This document shows positions 6,675 to 15,288 of a stretch of 64,000 nt of DNA, piece by piece. The position numbers and the translations under genes were made by a program. This DNA comes from Actinocorallia sp039871655 (lineage in GTDB: Bacteria > Actinomycetota > Actinomycetes > Streptosporangiales > Streptosporangiaceae), in contig NZ_JBDPLZ010000003.1 in NCBI RefSeq assembly GCF_039871655.1, positions 682,001-746,000 on the forward strand. Direction: 5' to 3'. Under the pieces are notes generated by a model. It did not search any database and was not told the origin of the DNA. It saw only the letters and a list, made by a program, of their open reading frames with translations. Numbering within the stretch: the first letter of the stretch is position 1; every line of letters begins with the position of its first letter.

Positions 6675-9185
6675 TCACTGGGTGGCGATGGCCTCGAGGA
6701 CGTCCATGCGGCCCGCCCGCCAGGCCGGCCACAGCGAGGCCAGAAGGCCGACCAGGACGGAGAAGAGCGTGCAGCCGGCCAGGAACACGACCGGGATGGA
6801 CAGCACGCCGATCTCCTCGCTCATGCTGTGCTGGATCGCGACGCCGAAGGCGACGCCCAAGCCGATGCCCAGCAGCCCGCCGAACAGGGCGATGGCGACC
6901 GACTCCAGGCAGACCATGCCCCGCAGCTGGCCGCGGCTGAGGCCGACGGCCCGCAGCAGGCCCAGTTCCCTGGTGCGTTCGGTGACCGACAGGATGATCG
7001 TGTTGATCACGCCGAACACCGCGATGATCACCGAGAGGGCGAGCATCAGGGTGAAGAAGAGAACGAAGCCGTCGACCTCCGACTGGATCTCCTTCTTCAG
7101 GTCGTTCTGGTCCTGGAGTTGGACGCCCGGGTAGGGCTTGAGGGCGCCGTCCAGCGCCTTGCGCGTCGCGGTGTCGGTCTTCTCGGTGTCCAGCGCCATC
7201 AGGAACGGCAGGGCCTGGGCGGTGTGCGCCTTCCAGGCCTCCGGGGCCAGCACTCTCGGGCCCAGTAGGTCGTTGTCGGTGTAGAGGCCGGTGATCCGCA
7301 GGGTCTGGGTCTTGCCGTCGGGGAACGTCGCCTTGACGGTGTCGCCGACCTTGCGGCCCTCCTTCTCGGCGAGTTCCTCGCCCAGGAGCATGCCGTCGGA
7401 GCCGACGTTCGCGTCTCCGGCGACCAGCCGGGCGTTGGTCGCCTTGAGCAGCGCCGCGGGCTCGCCGGCGGCGTACCCGGTGCTCTTGCCGTCCAACTGG
7501 AACCGGCCGGTGCCGACCTCGACGGCGCTGAGGACCCCGGGCGTCCGGCGGACCGCCTCCACCACGTCCGGGCCCAGGCCCTGGCCGGTGGCGGCGACGG
7601 TGTAGTCGGCGCCGAACTGCTCGTCGACCATCTGGTCGGCGCTCGCCCTGAGGGAGGAGCTGAACACGTTGACGGTGGTCACCAGCGACAGGCCGATCAT
7701 CAGCGCGACCGCGGTGACCCCGGTGCGGCGCGGGTTGCGCCGGGGGTTCTCCCGCGCCATCCGGCCGGTGACGCCGAACGCCCTGGGGTACCAGCCCGCC
7801 AGTGCCTTCACCGCCGGGCTGCCGATCACCGCGGCGAGCACCGCCGCGGCCAGCCACACCAGCAGTACCCCGGCGCCCAGCAGGGACAGGGTCTGCGCGG
7901 TCTCTCCGGTCCCGGCCAGACCCAGGCCCAGGAGCACCACGCCGATCAGGGCGAGGACGCTGCCGATGATCGCCCTGACGCGCAGTCCGCGCTGTGGCAG
8001 GGCGACGTCGTCGCGCATGGCCGCCACCGGGGGGATCTTGGACGCGCGGAGGGCGGGGAAGAAAGCGGCGACGCAGGTGACGAGGATGCCGACGAGGTAG
8101 GCGAAGATCACCGGGGTGGCGGTGAAGACCAGCCCGCTGGACAGCTCCAGCCCCTGGGCCTGGAAGACCACTTTGAGCAGGGCCGCCAGGCCCGCGCCCA
8201 GCCCCAGGCCCAGGGTGGCGCCCACGGCGCCGACGGCGGCGGCCTCGCCCAGCACCGCGAGGACGACCTGGCGGCGGGAGGCGCCGACGGCGCGCAGCAG
8301 GGCCAGTTCCCTGGTGCGCTGGCCGACCAGCATCGAGAAGGTGTTGAAGATGTTGAACGAGCCGACGATGATCGACACGAGGGCGAAGGCCAGCAGGGCG
8401 CCGCGCAGGAAGTTCAGGAAGCTGTCGATGTCGCTCCGGCTCTCCTCGATCATCTGCGTGCCGGTGACGGCCTCGAGGTCCTCGGGAAGGGTCGCGGCGA
8501 CCCGTTCGGCCAGCTCTTTCTCTGTGCCGCCCGGGGCGACCTCCAGGGTGACGGTGGAGAACGCGCCGGGCTTCAGGAGCAGTTTCTGCGCGGTGGGGGC
8601 GTCCCAGAACACCAGGGTGACGCCGGCGTTCTCGCCCTCGGTCAGGCCGGTGACCGCGACGTCCTTGACGGAGCCGGCGACGGCCACCTTGATCCGGTCG
8701 CCGACCTTGAACCCGGCTTTCTCCGCGGTGTTGCGGTCCAGGACGATCTCGCCGTCCCCGGCGGGGGCGCGGCCTTCCAGCAGCGGCTGGTCCCGGTTGC
8801 CGTCGACCCAGTTCAGGCCGAACTGCGGGGGGCCTCCGCCGCCGATGAGCTTGCCGTCCTTGCCGATGACGGCCGTGTAGCCCTGGACGGAGCCGCGGGC
8901 GTCGGCGGCCCCGGGGATCTTCCGCAGGGCCGGTAGGAGTTCCTGCGGGACGGTGATCTCGGTGGCGGCGGTCTCGTCGCCGTTCTCCTCCAGGACGGTC
9001 TCGCCCCGGACGACCACGGTCTGGCGGCCTCCGTCGTCGAAGATCTCGTCGAAGGTCTTGTTCATCGTGTCGGTGAAGATCAGGGTGCCGGCGACGAACG
9101 CCACGCCCAGGATCACCGACAGGGCGGTCAGGACCAGTCGGAGCTTGTGCGCCGCCAGGTTGCGGAGCGTGACCTTGAGCATCAT
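6675..9185 (-). CDS. ABC transporter permease, double FtsX/MacB type
   Basis: An 836-residue permease. One transmembrane helix near the N-terminus is followed by a large extracytoplasmic MacB-like domain (about 40-260), three helices of an FtsX domain (about 270-400), a linker with two to three helices, a second MacB-like domain and a second FtsX domain at the C-terminus (about 710-830). Both FtsX domains carry the ELALLRAVGAS/ELGLLRAVGLS signature just inside the membrane. Such proteins act as mechanotransmitters or lipoprotein/peptide exporters rather than channels. ATGATG at 9185-9180 overlaps the stop of the ATPase gene, so the two are translationally coupled. Probably works with the upstream two-component system in envelope stress or peptide resistance; substrate unknown. 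Confidence 0.88.
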   Translation of the reverse strand: MMLKVTLRNLAAHKLRLVLTALSVILGVAFVAGTLIFTDTMNKTFDEIFDDGGRQTVVVRGETVLEENGDETAATEITVPQELLPALRKIPGAADARGSVQGYTAVIGKDGKLIGGGGPPQFGLNWVDGNRDQPLLEGRAPAGDGEIVLDRNTAEKAGFKVGDRIKVAVAGSVKDVAVTGLTEGENAGVTLVFWDAPTAQKLLLKPGAFSTVTLEVAPGGTEKELAERVAATLPEDLEAVTGTQMIEESRSDIDSFLNFLRGALLAFALVSIIVGSFNIFNTFSMLVGQRTRELALLRAVGASRRQVVLAVLGEAAAVGAVGATLGLGLGAGLAALLKVVFQAQGLELSSGLVFTATPVIFAYLVGILVTCVAAFFPALRASKIPPVAAMRDDVALPQRGLRVRAIIGSVLALIGVVLLGLGLAGTGETAQTLSLLGAGVLLVWLAAAVLAAVIGSPAVKALAGWYPRAFGVTGRMARENPRRNPRRTGVTAVALMIGLSLVTTVNVFSSSLRASADQMVDEQFGADYTVAATGQGLGPDVVEAVRRTPGVLSAVEVGTGRFQLDGKSTGYAAGEPAALLKATNARLVAGDANVGSDGMLLGEELAEKEGRKVGDTVKATFPDGKTQTLRITGLYTDNDLLGPRVLAPEAWKAHTAQALPFLMALDTEKTDTATRKALDGALKPYPGVQLQDQNDLKKEIQSEVDGFVLFFTLMLALSVIIAVFGVINTIILSVTERTRELGLLRAVGLSRGQLRGMVCLESVAIALFGGLLGIGLGVAFGVAIQHSMSEEIGVLSIPVVFLAGCTLFSVLVGLLASLWPAWRAGRMDVLEAIATQ

Positions 9186-9961
9186 TTGGCCACGGCCTTC
9201 GGCAGGTCGAAGCCCTTCATGCGCTCCAACACCTTCTCGGCGGTCGGGTCGGCCATGGTGTCGACGATCCGGCCGTCCTGCAGGAAGACGACCTCGTCGG
9301 CGTAGGCGGCGGCGCCCGGGTCGTGGGTGACCATGACGATGGTCTGGCCCATCTCCCGCACCGAGGAGCGCAGGAACGACAGGACCTCCGCGCCGGAGCG
9401 GGAGTCGAGGTTGCCGGTCGGCTCGTCGGCGAAGATGATCTCGGGTTTCGAGGCCAGGGCGCGGGCGCACGCCACGCGCTGCTGCTGGCCGCCCGACAGC
9501 TCCGACGGCCGGTGTTTGAGGCGGGGCCGCAGCCCGACGGTGTCGATGACGGTCTCCAGCCACGCCTGGTCGGGTCGGCGGCCGGCGATGTCCATCGGGA
9601 GGGTGATGTTCTCCAGCGCGGTCAGGGTCGGCACGAGGTTGAACGCCTGGAAGACGAAGCCGACGCGGTCGCGGCGCAGCCGGGTGAGCCGCTTGTCGTC
9701 CAGCCGGGTCAGTTCGACGTCGCCGACGAATACCTGGCCGGAGGTGACCGTGTCGAGCCCGGCCATGCAGTGCATCAGGGTGGACTTCCCGGAGCCGGAG
9801 GGGCCCATGACGGCGGTGAACCGGCCCTTGGGGATGCCCACGGTCACGTCGTCGAGCGCCCTCACCTCGGCGTCACCGGTCCCGTAGGACTTGGTGACCC
9901 GCTCGACGCGGGCGGCGAGTTCGCCCAGGGGCGGCGCGGGGTTCGGAACGGAATGCGACAC
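9182..9961 (-). CDS. ABC transporter ATP-binding protein (MacB/LolD type)
   Basis: A 259-residue nucleotide-binding subunit for the double-FtsX permease. Walker A is GPSGSGKST, the signature is LSGGQQQR, Walker B is IIFADEPTGNLD, and the H-loop histidine is in MVTHD. GTG 9961 is chosen because GGGAG lies 8 nt upstream; the frame extends to 10102, but that part resembles no ATPase. The stop overlaps the permease start. A 137-nt gap separates it from the response regulator gene stop upstream, so it may have its own promoter. Confidence 0.9.
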   Translation of the reverse strand: MSHSVPNPAPPLGELAARVERVTKSYGTGDAEVRALDDVTVGIPKGRFTAVMGPSGSGKSTLMHCMAGLDTVTSGQVFVGDVELTRLDDKRLTRLRRDRVGFVFQAFNLVPTLTALENITLPMDIAGRRPDQAWLETVIDTVGLRPRLKHRPSELSGGQQQRVACARALASKPEIIFADEPTGNLDSRSGAEVLSFLRSSVREMGQTIVMVTHDPGAAAYADEVVFLQDGRIVDTMADPTAEKVLERMKGFDLPKAVAK

Positions 9962-10136
9962 GGGTCTGCTCCCTCGGGGGGTCGGCGATCGGCTGATCGC
10001 AAGGACTGACCCCAACCCTAGGGATCTCGGGTTTGCGGCGGATCGGCCGCGGGAAGGGACTTGCGGCTCCCTCCGCCGCAGGAGGGGTGAGAGGGTGCTC
10101 ATCCCTCCGGAGTAGGGGTTTCCCGGGGTTGTCCCC

Positions 10137-10823
10137 TTAGTGGCCCCCCGGCCGGATCACCCCGGTCTCGTAGGCGTAGACGACGGCCTGCACCCGGTCG
10201 CGCAGCCCCAGCTTCGCCAGGACGTTGCCGACGTGGGTCTTGATGGTCGTCTCCGACACCACCAGTTCCCTGGCGATCTCGGCGTTCGACAGGCCTCGCG
10301 CCACCTGGCCGAGGACCTCCCGTTCCCGGTCGGTGAGGTGGTCCAGGCCCGGCGGGGGGCCCTCCTCGCGCAGCGCGGGCAGCCGGGAGGCGAAGCGGTC
10401 CAGGAGGCGGCGGGTCACGCTCGGCGCGACGATCGCGTCCCCGTCCGCGACGATGCGGATGGCGTTCACCAGGTCCTCGGGCGGGGCGTCTTTGAGGAGG
10501 AAGCCGCTGGCGCCCGCCCGCACCGCCTCGATGACGTACTCGTCCAGGTCGAAGGTGGTGAGGATGAGGACCCTGGGGTCGTGGGCGGCGGCCCGGTCCC
10601 GCACGATTCTTCGGGTGGCCTCGATCCCGTCGACTCCGGGCATCCGGATGTCCATGAGCACCACGTCGGGCAGCAGGCTGCGGGTGGCCTCGACGGCGGC
10701 GGCGCCGTCCCCGGCCTCGCCGACGATGGCCAGGTCGGGCTCGCTCTCCAGGATCAGCCGGAAACCGGTCCTCAGCAGCGGCTGGTCGTCGACCAGCAGG
10801 ACTCGTACCGCCGCCGTGCTCAC
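10137..10823 (-). CDS. NarL/FixJ-family response regulator
   Basis: A 228-residue regulator. The receiver domain has the acidic pair VDDQ near the start, the phospho-acceptor aspartate in VVLMDIRMPG, and Lys in LLKDAPPED. The C-terminal LuxR-type helix-turn-helix has LTDREREVLGQVARG and VSETTIKTHVGNVLAKL. GTG 10823 overlaps the kinase stop by 4 nt (GTGA) and has GGAGG just upstream, so start and coupling are clear. Likely controls the neighbouring ABC genes, an inference from position. Confidence 0.92.
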   Translation of the reverse strand: MSTAAVRVLLVDDQPLLRTGFRLILESEPDLAIVGEAGDGAAAVEATRSLLPDVVLMDIRMPGVDGIEATRRIVRDRAAAHDPRVLILTTFDLDEYVIEAVRAGASGFLLKDAPPEDLVNAIRIVADGDAIVAPSVTRRLLDRFASRLPALREEGPPPGLDHLTDREREVLGQVARGLSNAEIARELVVSETTIKTHVGNVLAKLGLRDRVQAVVYAYETGVIRPGGH

Positions 10824-12016
10824 TTGACCTCCAGGGGGAATCGGGCGCGGACCTCGAACCCGCCGCCGGCGCGGGGGCCTATCCGCAACTCGCCACCATA
10901 GAGGGCGACGCGTTCGCGCATGCCGACCAGTCCGTGTCCGGGGCCGGGGTCGGCGCAGGTCGCCTCGCTCGCGCCGCGCCCGTCGTCGGCGACCTCCAGG
11001 GTGAGGGCCCGGTCGGAGTACTTCAGGTGGACCCAGGCGCGGGCGTGCGGCCCGGCGTGTTTGAGGCAGTTGGTGAGGGCTTCCTGGACCAGCCGGTAGA
11101 CGGCCAGGTCGACGCCGGTCGACAGGTCGCGCGGTTCTCCGTCGACTCGCATCTGGACGGCCAGCCCGGTCTCGCGGATCTGCTCGACGAGGCCGGTGAG
11201 GTCCTGGGTGCCGGGCTGGGGGGTGAGTTCCGCGGCGGACGCGGCCGGGTCCCTTTCGGTGCGCAGCACTCCGACGATCCGCCGCATCTCCGACAGGGTG
11301 GTGCGGCCGACCTGCTCGATGGTCTCGACCGCCTCCCTGGCGCTGGCGGGGTCTCGTTCCATGATGCGGCGGGCGGCCCCCGCCTGGACGGTCATCACGC
11401 TCACGTGGTGGGCGACCACGTCGTGCAGTTCCCGGGCGATGCGGGAGCGCTCCTCGACGCGGGCGGTGCGCGCGTCGGCGAACCGGGCCTTCTCCAGCCG
11501 GGCCGCCCTGTCCTCCAGTTCGGCCAGGTAGGAGCGGCGCAGCCGCAGGCTGCGGCCCAGCCACCACACTCCGGCGAACAGCCCGAGGTCGGCGATGAGG
11601 GAGAAGAAGCCGTCGTCACTTCCGATCATCAGCGTGACCAGCACGGCCAGGGAGACCAGCCCGGCCAGCGCGCTGCGGGCCAGGGGAAGGTGCGCCGCCA
11701 CCGTGTAGACGGCGATGAGGAAGGCGAACACGTCGCCGGACGTCTGGTAGTTCCCGACGGCCAGGAACACCTCCCCGCACAGCACCACGGCCAGGACGCT
11801 CATCGGGAAGCGCTGCCGTACCGTCAGCACCGCGATCACCAGCACGGTGACGGTGTAGCCGGCCGCGTCGTGCGGGGTGTAGGTGTGGCCGGGGAAGGCT
11901 GTGTCCTGCGCGAGGTCGACGAGGGTGAGGACGACCAGCAGCGCGGCGACGATGCCGTCGGGTACCTGCGGGTGGCCGCCCAGCCAGATCCTCAGGTCAC
12001 GGATACGGAAACTCAC
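10820..12016 (-). CDS. sensor histidine kinase, HisKA_3 (NarL-partner) type
   Basis: A 398-residue kinase. Four to five hydrophobic segments (about 20-165) with very short loops form an intramembrane-type sensor. A coiled-coil stretch leads to the HisKA_3 phospho-acceptor box ARELHDVVAHHVSVM, and the ATPase domain has an N-box (EALTNCLKHA) and ADDGRG. Kinases without a large extracellular domain next to ABC/FtsX exporters often sense through the transporter. The GTG start at 12016 has a TACCTT box 6 nt upstream and no ribosome binding site, suggesting a leaderless message that begins the kinase-regulator operon. Confidence 0.9.
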   Translation of the reverse strand: MSFRIRDLRIWLGGHPQVPDGIVAALLVVLTLVDLAQDTAFPGHTYTPHDAAGYTVTVLVIAVLTVRQRFPMSVLAVVLCGEVFLAVGNYQTSGDVFAFLIAVYTVAAHLPLARSALAGLVSLAVLVTLMIGSDDGFFSLIADLGLFAGVWWLGRSLRLRRSYLAELEDRAARLEKARFADARTARVEERSRIARELHDVVAHHVSVMTVQAGAARRIMERDPASAREAVETIEQVGRTTLSEMRRIVGVLRTERDPAASAAELTPQPGTQDLTGLVEQIRETGLAVQMRVDGEPRDLSTGVDLAVYRLVQEALTNCLKHAGPHARAWVHLKYSDRALTLEVADDGRGASEATCADPGPGHGLVGMRERVALYGGELRIGPRAGGGFEVRARFPLEVK

Positions 12017-12100
12017 CCCCTCAAGGTAGGGTCTGCGGGCGGGCCGGGCCCCATCCCGGATGGGGATCTGTGTCCCCTCCTTACGGATGAGGACCGGCGC

Positions 12101-13135
12101 CTATACGGCTTCCTCCGGGAAGTGGCAGGCGACCTGCTGGCCCGAACGCTTCTCCTCCAACGGAGGCTGCACCGTCCTGCACACCTCCTGCGCCTTCCAG
12201 CACCGCGTGTGGAAATGGCAACCCGGAGGCGGATTCAACGGACTGGGCACATCACCCTTCAACCGGATCCGCTCCCGCTCCCGCCGCGCGTTCGGATCCG
12301 GAATCGGCACCGCCGACAACAGAGCGTTCGTGTAGGGGTGCATCGGCCGCGTGTAGAGGTCCGCCTGATCGGCCACCTCCACGATCCGACCCAGATACAT
12401 CACCGCCACCCGATCCGAGATGTGCCGCACCACCGACAGGTCATGCGCAATGACGACGTACGTGAGACCGAGCTCGTCCTGAAGGTCCTCCAGGAGGTTG
12501 ACGACCTGCGCCTGGATCGAGACGTCCAGAGCCGACACCGGCTCATCCGCCACGATCAACTTCGGCTTCAACGCCAACGTCCGCGCGATACCGATCCGCT
12601 GACGCTGACCGCCCGAGAACTCGTGCGGATACCGGTTGTAATGCTCCGGATTCAACCCCACCAGCTCGAGCAGCTCCTGCACCGCCTTCTTCACCCCGTT
12701 CGGAGTGTCGATGCTCTGCAGATGGAACGGGGCACCCACGATCGAACCGACGGTCTTGCGGGGATTGAGAGACGAGTACGGATCCTGGAAGATCATCTGG
12801 ATGTCGCGGCGCAAAGGACGCATCCGCCGCTGCGACAGACCCGCGATCTCCTCACCCTCGAACCGGATGCTCCCGGACGACGGATCCAGCAACCGCATGA
12901 TCATCCGGCCCGTGGTCGTCTTGCCGCAGCCCGACTCCCCCACCAGCCCCAGAGTCTCACCCCGGTTCACCGAGAACGACACACCGTCGACCGCCTTGAC
13001 CGCCGCCACCTGACGACGCAGCAGACCCGCGTGCACCGGAAAATGCTTACGCAGGTCGGTGACCTCCAGCAGCGGGGTACCGCTCTCCACTCGCCCTGCC
13101 TTCATGGACTCCGCTTCCACGGATTCGACCTTCAC
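12101..13135 (-). CDS. oligopeptide/dipeptide ABC importer ATPase F, copy 2
   Basis: Second ATPase of the copy-2 importer operon, about 334-344 residues. Walker A is GESGCGKTT, the signature is FSGGQRQRIGIAR, Walker B is LIVADEPVSALD. The C-terminal oligopeptide-transporter domain contains the CHFHTRC and ACHF cysteines typical of Dpp/OppF proteins. GTG 13135 overlaps the stop of the D gene by 4 nt and is chosen; ATG 13105 is possible. It matches the copy-1 protein (18393-19388) almost residue for residue, except at both ends. It ends 85 nt before the kinase start, on the same strand. Confidence 0.9.
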   Translation of the reverse strand: MKVESVEAESMKAGRVESGTPLLEVTDLRKHFPVHAGLLRRQVAAVKAVDGVSFSVNRGETLGLVGESGCGKTTTGRMIMRLLDPSSGSIRFEGEEIAGLSQRRMRPLRRDIQMIFQDPYSSLNPRKTVGSIVGAPFHLQSIDTPNGVKKAVQELLELVGLNPEHYNRYPHEFSGGQRQRIGIARTLALKPKLIVADEPVSALDVSIQAQVVNLLEDLQDELGLTYVVIAHDLSVVRHISDRVAVMYLGRIVEVADQADLYTRPMHPYTNALLSAVPIPDPNARRERERIRLKGDVPSPLNPPPGCHFHTRCWKAQEVCRTVQPPLEEKRSGQQVACHFPEEAV

Positions 13136-14172
13136 AGCTTCGGCCTGATCTCTTCTTCCCAGATCTCCCGGCGGCGATCCACCGGCAGATGGCATGCGGC
13201 CCGTTGTCCCGGCGACACCTCGGTCAGCTCGGGCACCTCGGTGGTGCTGCGCCCGCCGGTGAGGTCGGCGTAGGCGCACCGGGGGTGGAACGCGCACCCC
13301 GACGGCAGGTTGATCAACGACGGAGGCGTGCCCTTCACCGGCATCAGCCGCTCCGAACGGTCCCGGTCCAGCCGCGGCATCGACCCCAGCAGACCCCATG
13401 TGTAGGGGTGGGCGGGGTTGTAGAACGCGGATTCGACGGAGGCCTGCTCCACGCAGCGCCCGCCGTACATGACCAGGACGTCGTCGGCGAGCTCGGCGAC
13501 GACGCCGAGGTCGTGGGTGATCATGATGATCGCCGAATTGAACTCCTCCTGCAGATCCCGCAACAGATCCAGAATCTGCGCCTGCACCGTCACATCCAAC
13601 GCCGTCGTCGGCTCATCGGCGATCAACAACTCCGGATCACACGACAACGCCATCGCGATCATCGCCCGCTGCCGCATACCACCCGAGAACTGATGCGGAT
13701 AATCATCCACCCGCTTGGCCGGAGTCGGAATCCCCACCCGACCCAGCAGATCCACCGCGTGCTTACGCGCCACCTTCTTCGACACATCATGATGAATCCG
13801 ATAAGCCTCAACAATCTGAGCACCCACCGAATAGAACGGATGCATCGCCGACAACGGATCCTGAAAGATCATCGCCATCTTCCGGCCCCGCAGCCTGCGG
13901 ACCTTCTCGGGCGAGGAACCCACGATCTCGGTGCCGTCGAGCCAGATCTCCCCGGAGATGCGGCAGTTGCGGCGGTTGTGCAGGCCCAGGATGCCCAGGC
14001 TCGTCACCGACTTGCCCGAACCCGACTCCCCCACGATCCCCAGCGTCTGCCCGCGCTCGAGCCGGAAGTTCAGCCCGTCCACGGACTTCACCAGGCCGTC
14101 GTCGGTCGGGAAATGGATCCTCAGGTCACGGACCTCGAGGAACGAGCCCGGCGGATTCAACTGTTCCTTCAT
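13132..14172 (-). CDS. oligopeptide/dipeptide ABC importer ATPase D, copy 2
   Basis: First ATPase of the copy-2 operon, 346 residues. Walker A is GESGSGKSV, signature FSGGMRQRAMIAMAL, Walker B LLIADEPTTALD, and the C-terminal oligopeptide domain has SGCAFHPRCAYA. ATG 14172 overlaps the stop of the B permease by 4 nt. About 390 bp of the central part (13517-13910) are almost identical in DNA to 19783-20177 in the copy-1 gene, with only a couple of mismatches, while the last 60 codons differ. This is more similarity than selection on the protein would maintain and suggests gene conversion. Confidence 0.92.
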   Translation of the reverse strand: MKEQLNPPGSFLEVRDLRIHFPTDDGLVKSVDGLNFRLERGQTLGIVGESGSGKSVTSLGILGLHNRRNCRISGEIWLDGTEIVGSSPEKVRRLRGRKMAMIFQDPLSAMHPFYSVGAQIVEAYRIHHDVSKKVARKHAVDLLGRVGIPTPAKRVDDYPHQFSGGMRQRAMIAMALSCDPELLIADEPTTALDVTVQAQILDLLRDLQEEFNSAIIMITHDLGVVAELADDVLVMYGGRCVEQASVESAFYNPAHPYTWGLLGSMPRLDRDRSERLMPVKGTPPSLINLPSGCAFHPRCAYADLTGGRSTTEVPELTEVSPGQRAACHLPVDRRREIWEEEIRPKL

Positions 14173-15194
14173 CCCATCCTCACCCTCGGGTCGACCACCG
14201 CGTAGAGGACGTCCACCACGAAACTCGCCACCACGATGAAGATGGTGGCCAGCAGCACCACGCCCATCACCATCGGCAGGTCCCCCGACTCGATCGAATC
14301 GATGGACAGCGCGCCCAGGCCGGCGAAGCCGAAAGTGCTCTCGGTGAGGACGGCGCCGCCCAGCAGCAGCCCCAGGTCAAGTCCGAAGATGGTCAGGATC
14401 GGCGTCAAGGACGCGCGCAGCGCGTGCTTGACGATCACCGTCTTCTCCGGAAGCCCCTTCGCACGGGCCGTCCGGATGAAGTCCTCGTTCAACGTCTCCA
14501 GCATCCCCGCACGCGTCAACCGCGCGTACAGAGCCGCGTACAAGAACGCCAACGTCACCCAGGGGAGGATGAGGTTGTAGGCCCAGTCGACGGGGTTTTC
14601 CAGGAATGGCCTGTAGGCCACGCCGTCGGGCCAGAGCTTGAGCCCGTAGGCGAACACGGCCAGGGACACCAGGCCGGTGAAATAAATGGGAAGCGACACA
14701 CCCGCCAGAGCCGTCATCATCGCCACCCGGTCGAACACGCTGCCTCGCCGCAGGGCCGACAGCACCCCGATCCCGACGCCGAGGACCAGCCAGATGACCG
14801 AGGCCCCGACGGCCAGGGAGATCGTCACCGGCGCCCGGTCGAGCAGGGTGGGCAGGACGGGCTCGGAGTTGCGGAACGAGTACCCCAGGCAGGGAGCGGG
14901 GCAGTGCGTCACGCTCGGCCCGTTGTTGAACTCCCGCCCCGCCACGACGCCCTTGACGAACCGGCCGTACTGCACGGCGATCGGATCGTCCAGGCCGAGC
15001 CTCTCCTTGATGTCGGCGATCGCCTCCTTCGTGGGGGCCTTGCCGGCGTAGGCGGCGGCCTGCTGGTCGGGGGTCTGACCGGCCATCTTGGGCAGGAGGA
15101 AGAAGATCCCGAAGGTGACCATGCTGACGATGAGCAGCATGACGACGGCGCTGATCATGCGCCGGATGAGAAAAGTGAACACGAGCGGCGGCAC
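14169..15194 (-). CDS. oligopeptide/dipeptide ABC importer permease B, copy 2
   Basis: A 341-residue DppB/OppB-type inner-membrane permease with an N-terminal helix, a periplasmic loop and five further helices. The EAA coupling loop (EDFIRTARAKGLPEKT) faces the ATPases. The extracytoplasmic loop has two cysteines in CPAPCLGYSF, also present in copy 1. A GC-rich stem-loop sits between the binding-protein gene and this gene. Forms a heterodimer with permease C. Confidence 0.9.
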   Translation of the reverse strand: MPPLVFTFLIRRMISAVVMLLIVSMVTFGIFFLLPKMAGQTPDQQAAAYAGKAPTKEAIADIKERLGLDDPIAVQYGRFVKGVVAGREFNNGPSVTHCPAPCLGYSFRNSEPVLPTLLDRAPVTISLAVGASVIWLVLGVGIGVLSALRRGSVFDRVAMMTALAGVSLPIYFTGLVSLAVFAYGLKLWPDGVAYRPFLENPVDWAYNLILPWVTLAFLYAALYARLTRAGMLETLNEDFIRTARAKGLPEKTVIVKHALRASLTPILTIFGLDLGLLLGGAVLTESTFGFAGLGALSIDSIESGDLPMVMGVVLLATIFIVVASFVVDVLYAVVDPRVRMG

Positions 15195-15200
15195 CCGGCT

Positions 15201-15234
15201 GCCGGGGCCCGCCCCCGAAGGGGCGGACCCCGGC
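15201..15234 (-). promoter_or_regulatory. intercistronic stem-loop between binding protein and permease B, copy 2
   Basis: GCCGGGG and CCGCCCC pair with GGGGCGG and CCCCGGC across a short loop. Placed after the binding-protein gene, such hairpins often protect or partly terminate the upstream message, so that binding protein exceeds permease. Copy 1 has a different hairpin at the same place. Confidence 0.5.
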
Positions 15235-15288
15235 TCCGTTAGGCCTTCACCTGCCTTCTACGAACGCGGAGGCCTGCAGACCCGACTA

